Source of the DNA: Saprospiraceae bacterium
GTDB lineage: Bacteria > Bacteroidota > Bacteroidia > Chitinophagales > Saprospiraceae
Direction of reading: 5' to 3'
DNA: 13,923 nucleotides
Assembly (NCBI GenBank): GCA_023299965.1
Contig: JALZVN010000384.1
Span: 1 to 13,923, forward strand
Shown here: piece by piece, positions 13,856 through 13,923 of the stretch
Position numbering within the stretch: position 1 is the stretch's first letter
How the letters are laid out: every line of letters starts with the position of its first letter
Notes under the pieces: generated by a model
Told to the model about the DNA's origin: nothing
Databases searched by the model: none
Seen by the model: the letters and a program-made list of their open reading frames with translations, nothing else
Translations under genes and position numbers: made by a program

Positions 13856-13923
13856 TTTTTTCAATTATCAATGTTTATAAAAAGACTTTAGTTTTTAGCA
13901 GCAAATAAAAATCGACAACCAAC
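13856..13923. other. Upstream region of the enoyl-CoA hydratase gene, window edge
   Basis: On the - strand this is an AT-rich leader ending in GAAAAAA just before the ATG. A TTTG at about 13902-13905 could be a -33 box, but no TAnnTTTG follows at the right spacing. No gene is visible before the window ends. Confidence 0.3.

Noticed and set aside
1..13923. Defence system, phage, CRISPR or transposon content
   Set aside because: No nuclease, transposase, integrase, repeat-spacer array or terminal repeats are visible; the genes are core metabolic, envelope and signalling genes.

Overview
This window is a stretch of ordinary-looking Bacteroidota (Bacteroidetes) chromosome. The evidence is an AT-rich sequence with A-rich, mostly Shine-Dalgarno-poor gene starts; promoters of the TTTG-N19-TAnnTTTG type used by the Bacteroidota primary sigma factor; and lineage-typical families (a PorE-like TPR/PD40/CRD/OmpA protein, DUF4230, DUF4296, and an M23 peptidase with a HxC motif). 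The order within the phylum cannot be fixed from sequence reading alone. I see no tRNA, rRNA, CRISPR array, insertion sequence, phage gene or defence island.

Region 1 (1-5063, + strand) encodes cell-envelope proteins: a membrane-anchored DUF4230-like protein, a secreted PorE-like protein that should bind peptidoglycan, and a membrane-anchored M23 metallopeptidase of the LytM type. The PorE-like gene and the peptidase gene each have their own recognisable promoter. The peptidase gene ends in a terminator-like hairpin.

Region 2 (5068-8022, - strand) holds a PhoB/PhoR-like two-component pair (response regulator first, kinase second, sharing one base in TAATG). Upstream of it is a 363-base non-coding stretch. 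Beyond that is a second small operon: a SixA-like histidine phosphatase overlapping a DUF4296 lipoprotein gene by 11 bases and closed by a strong hairpin.

Region 3 (8023-11639) begins with a 182-base divergent intergenic region containing two clear inverted repeats. It continues with a compact + strand operon: stand-alone SWIM zinc-finger protein, rlmH (23S rRNA pseudouridine-1915 methyltransferase), rhomboid-family intramembrane protease and ADP-ribose-pyrophosphatase-like NUDIX hydrolase. Gaps between these genes are only about 9-11 bases.

Region 4 (11729-13855, - strand) is a two-gene operon: enoyl-CoA hydratase, then a GPH/MelB-type sugar:cation symporter, three bases apart.

No strongly novel multi-gene system is visible. 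The items most worth a second look are the paired inverted repeats upstream of the SWIM operon, the SWIM protein itself, the His-to-Cys zinc-ligand variant of the M23 peptidase, the long N-terminal region of the DUF4230 protein, and the non-coding leader of the two-component operon.
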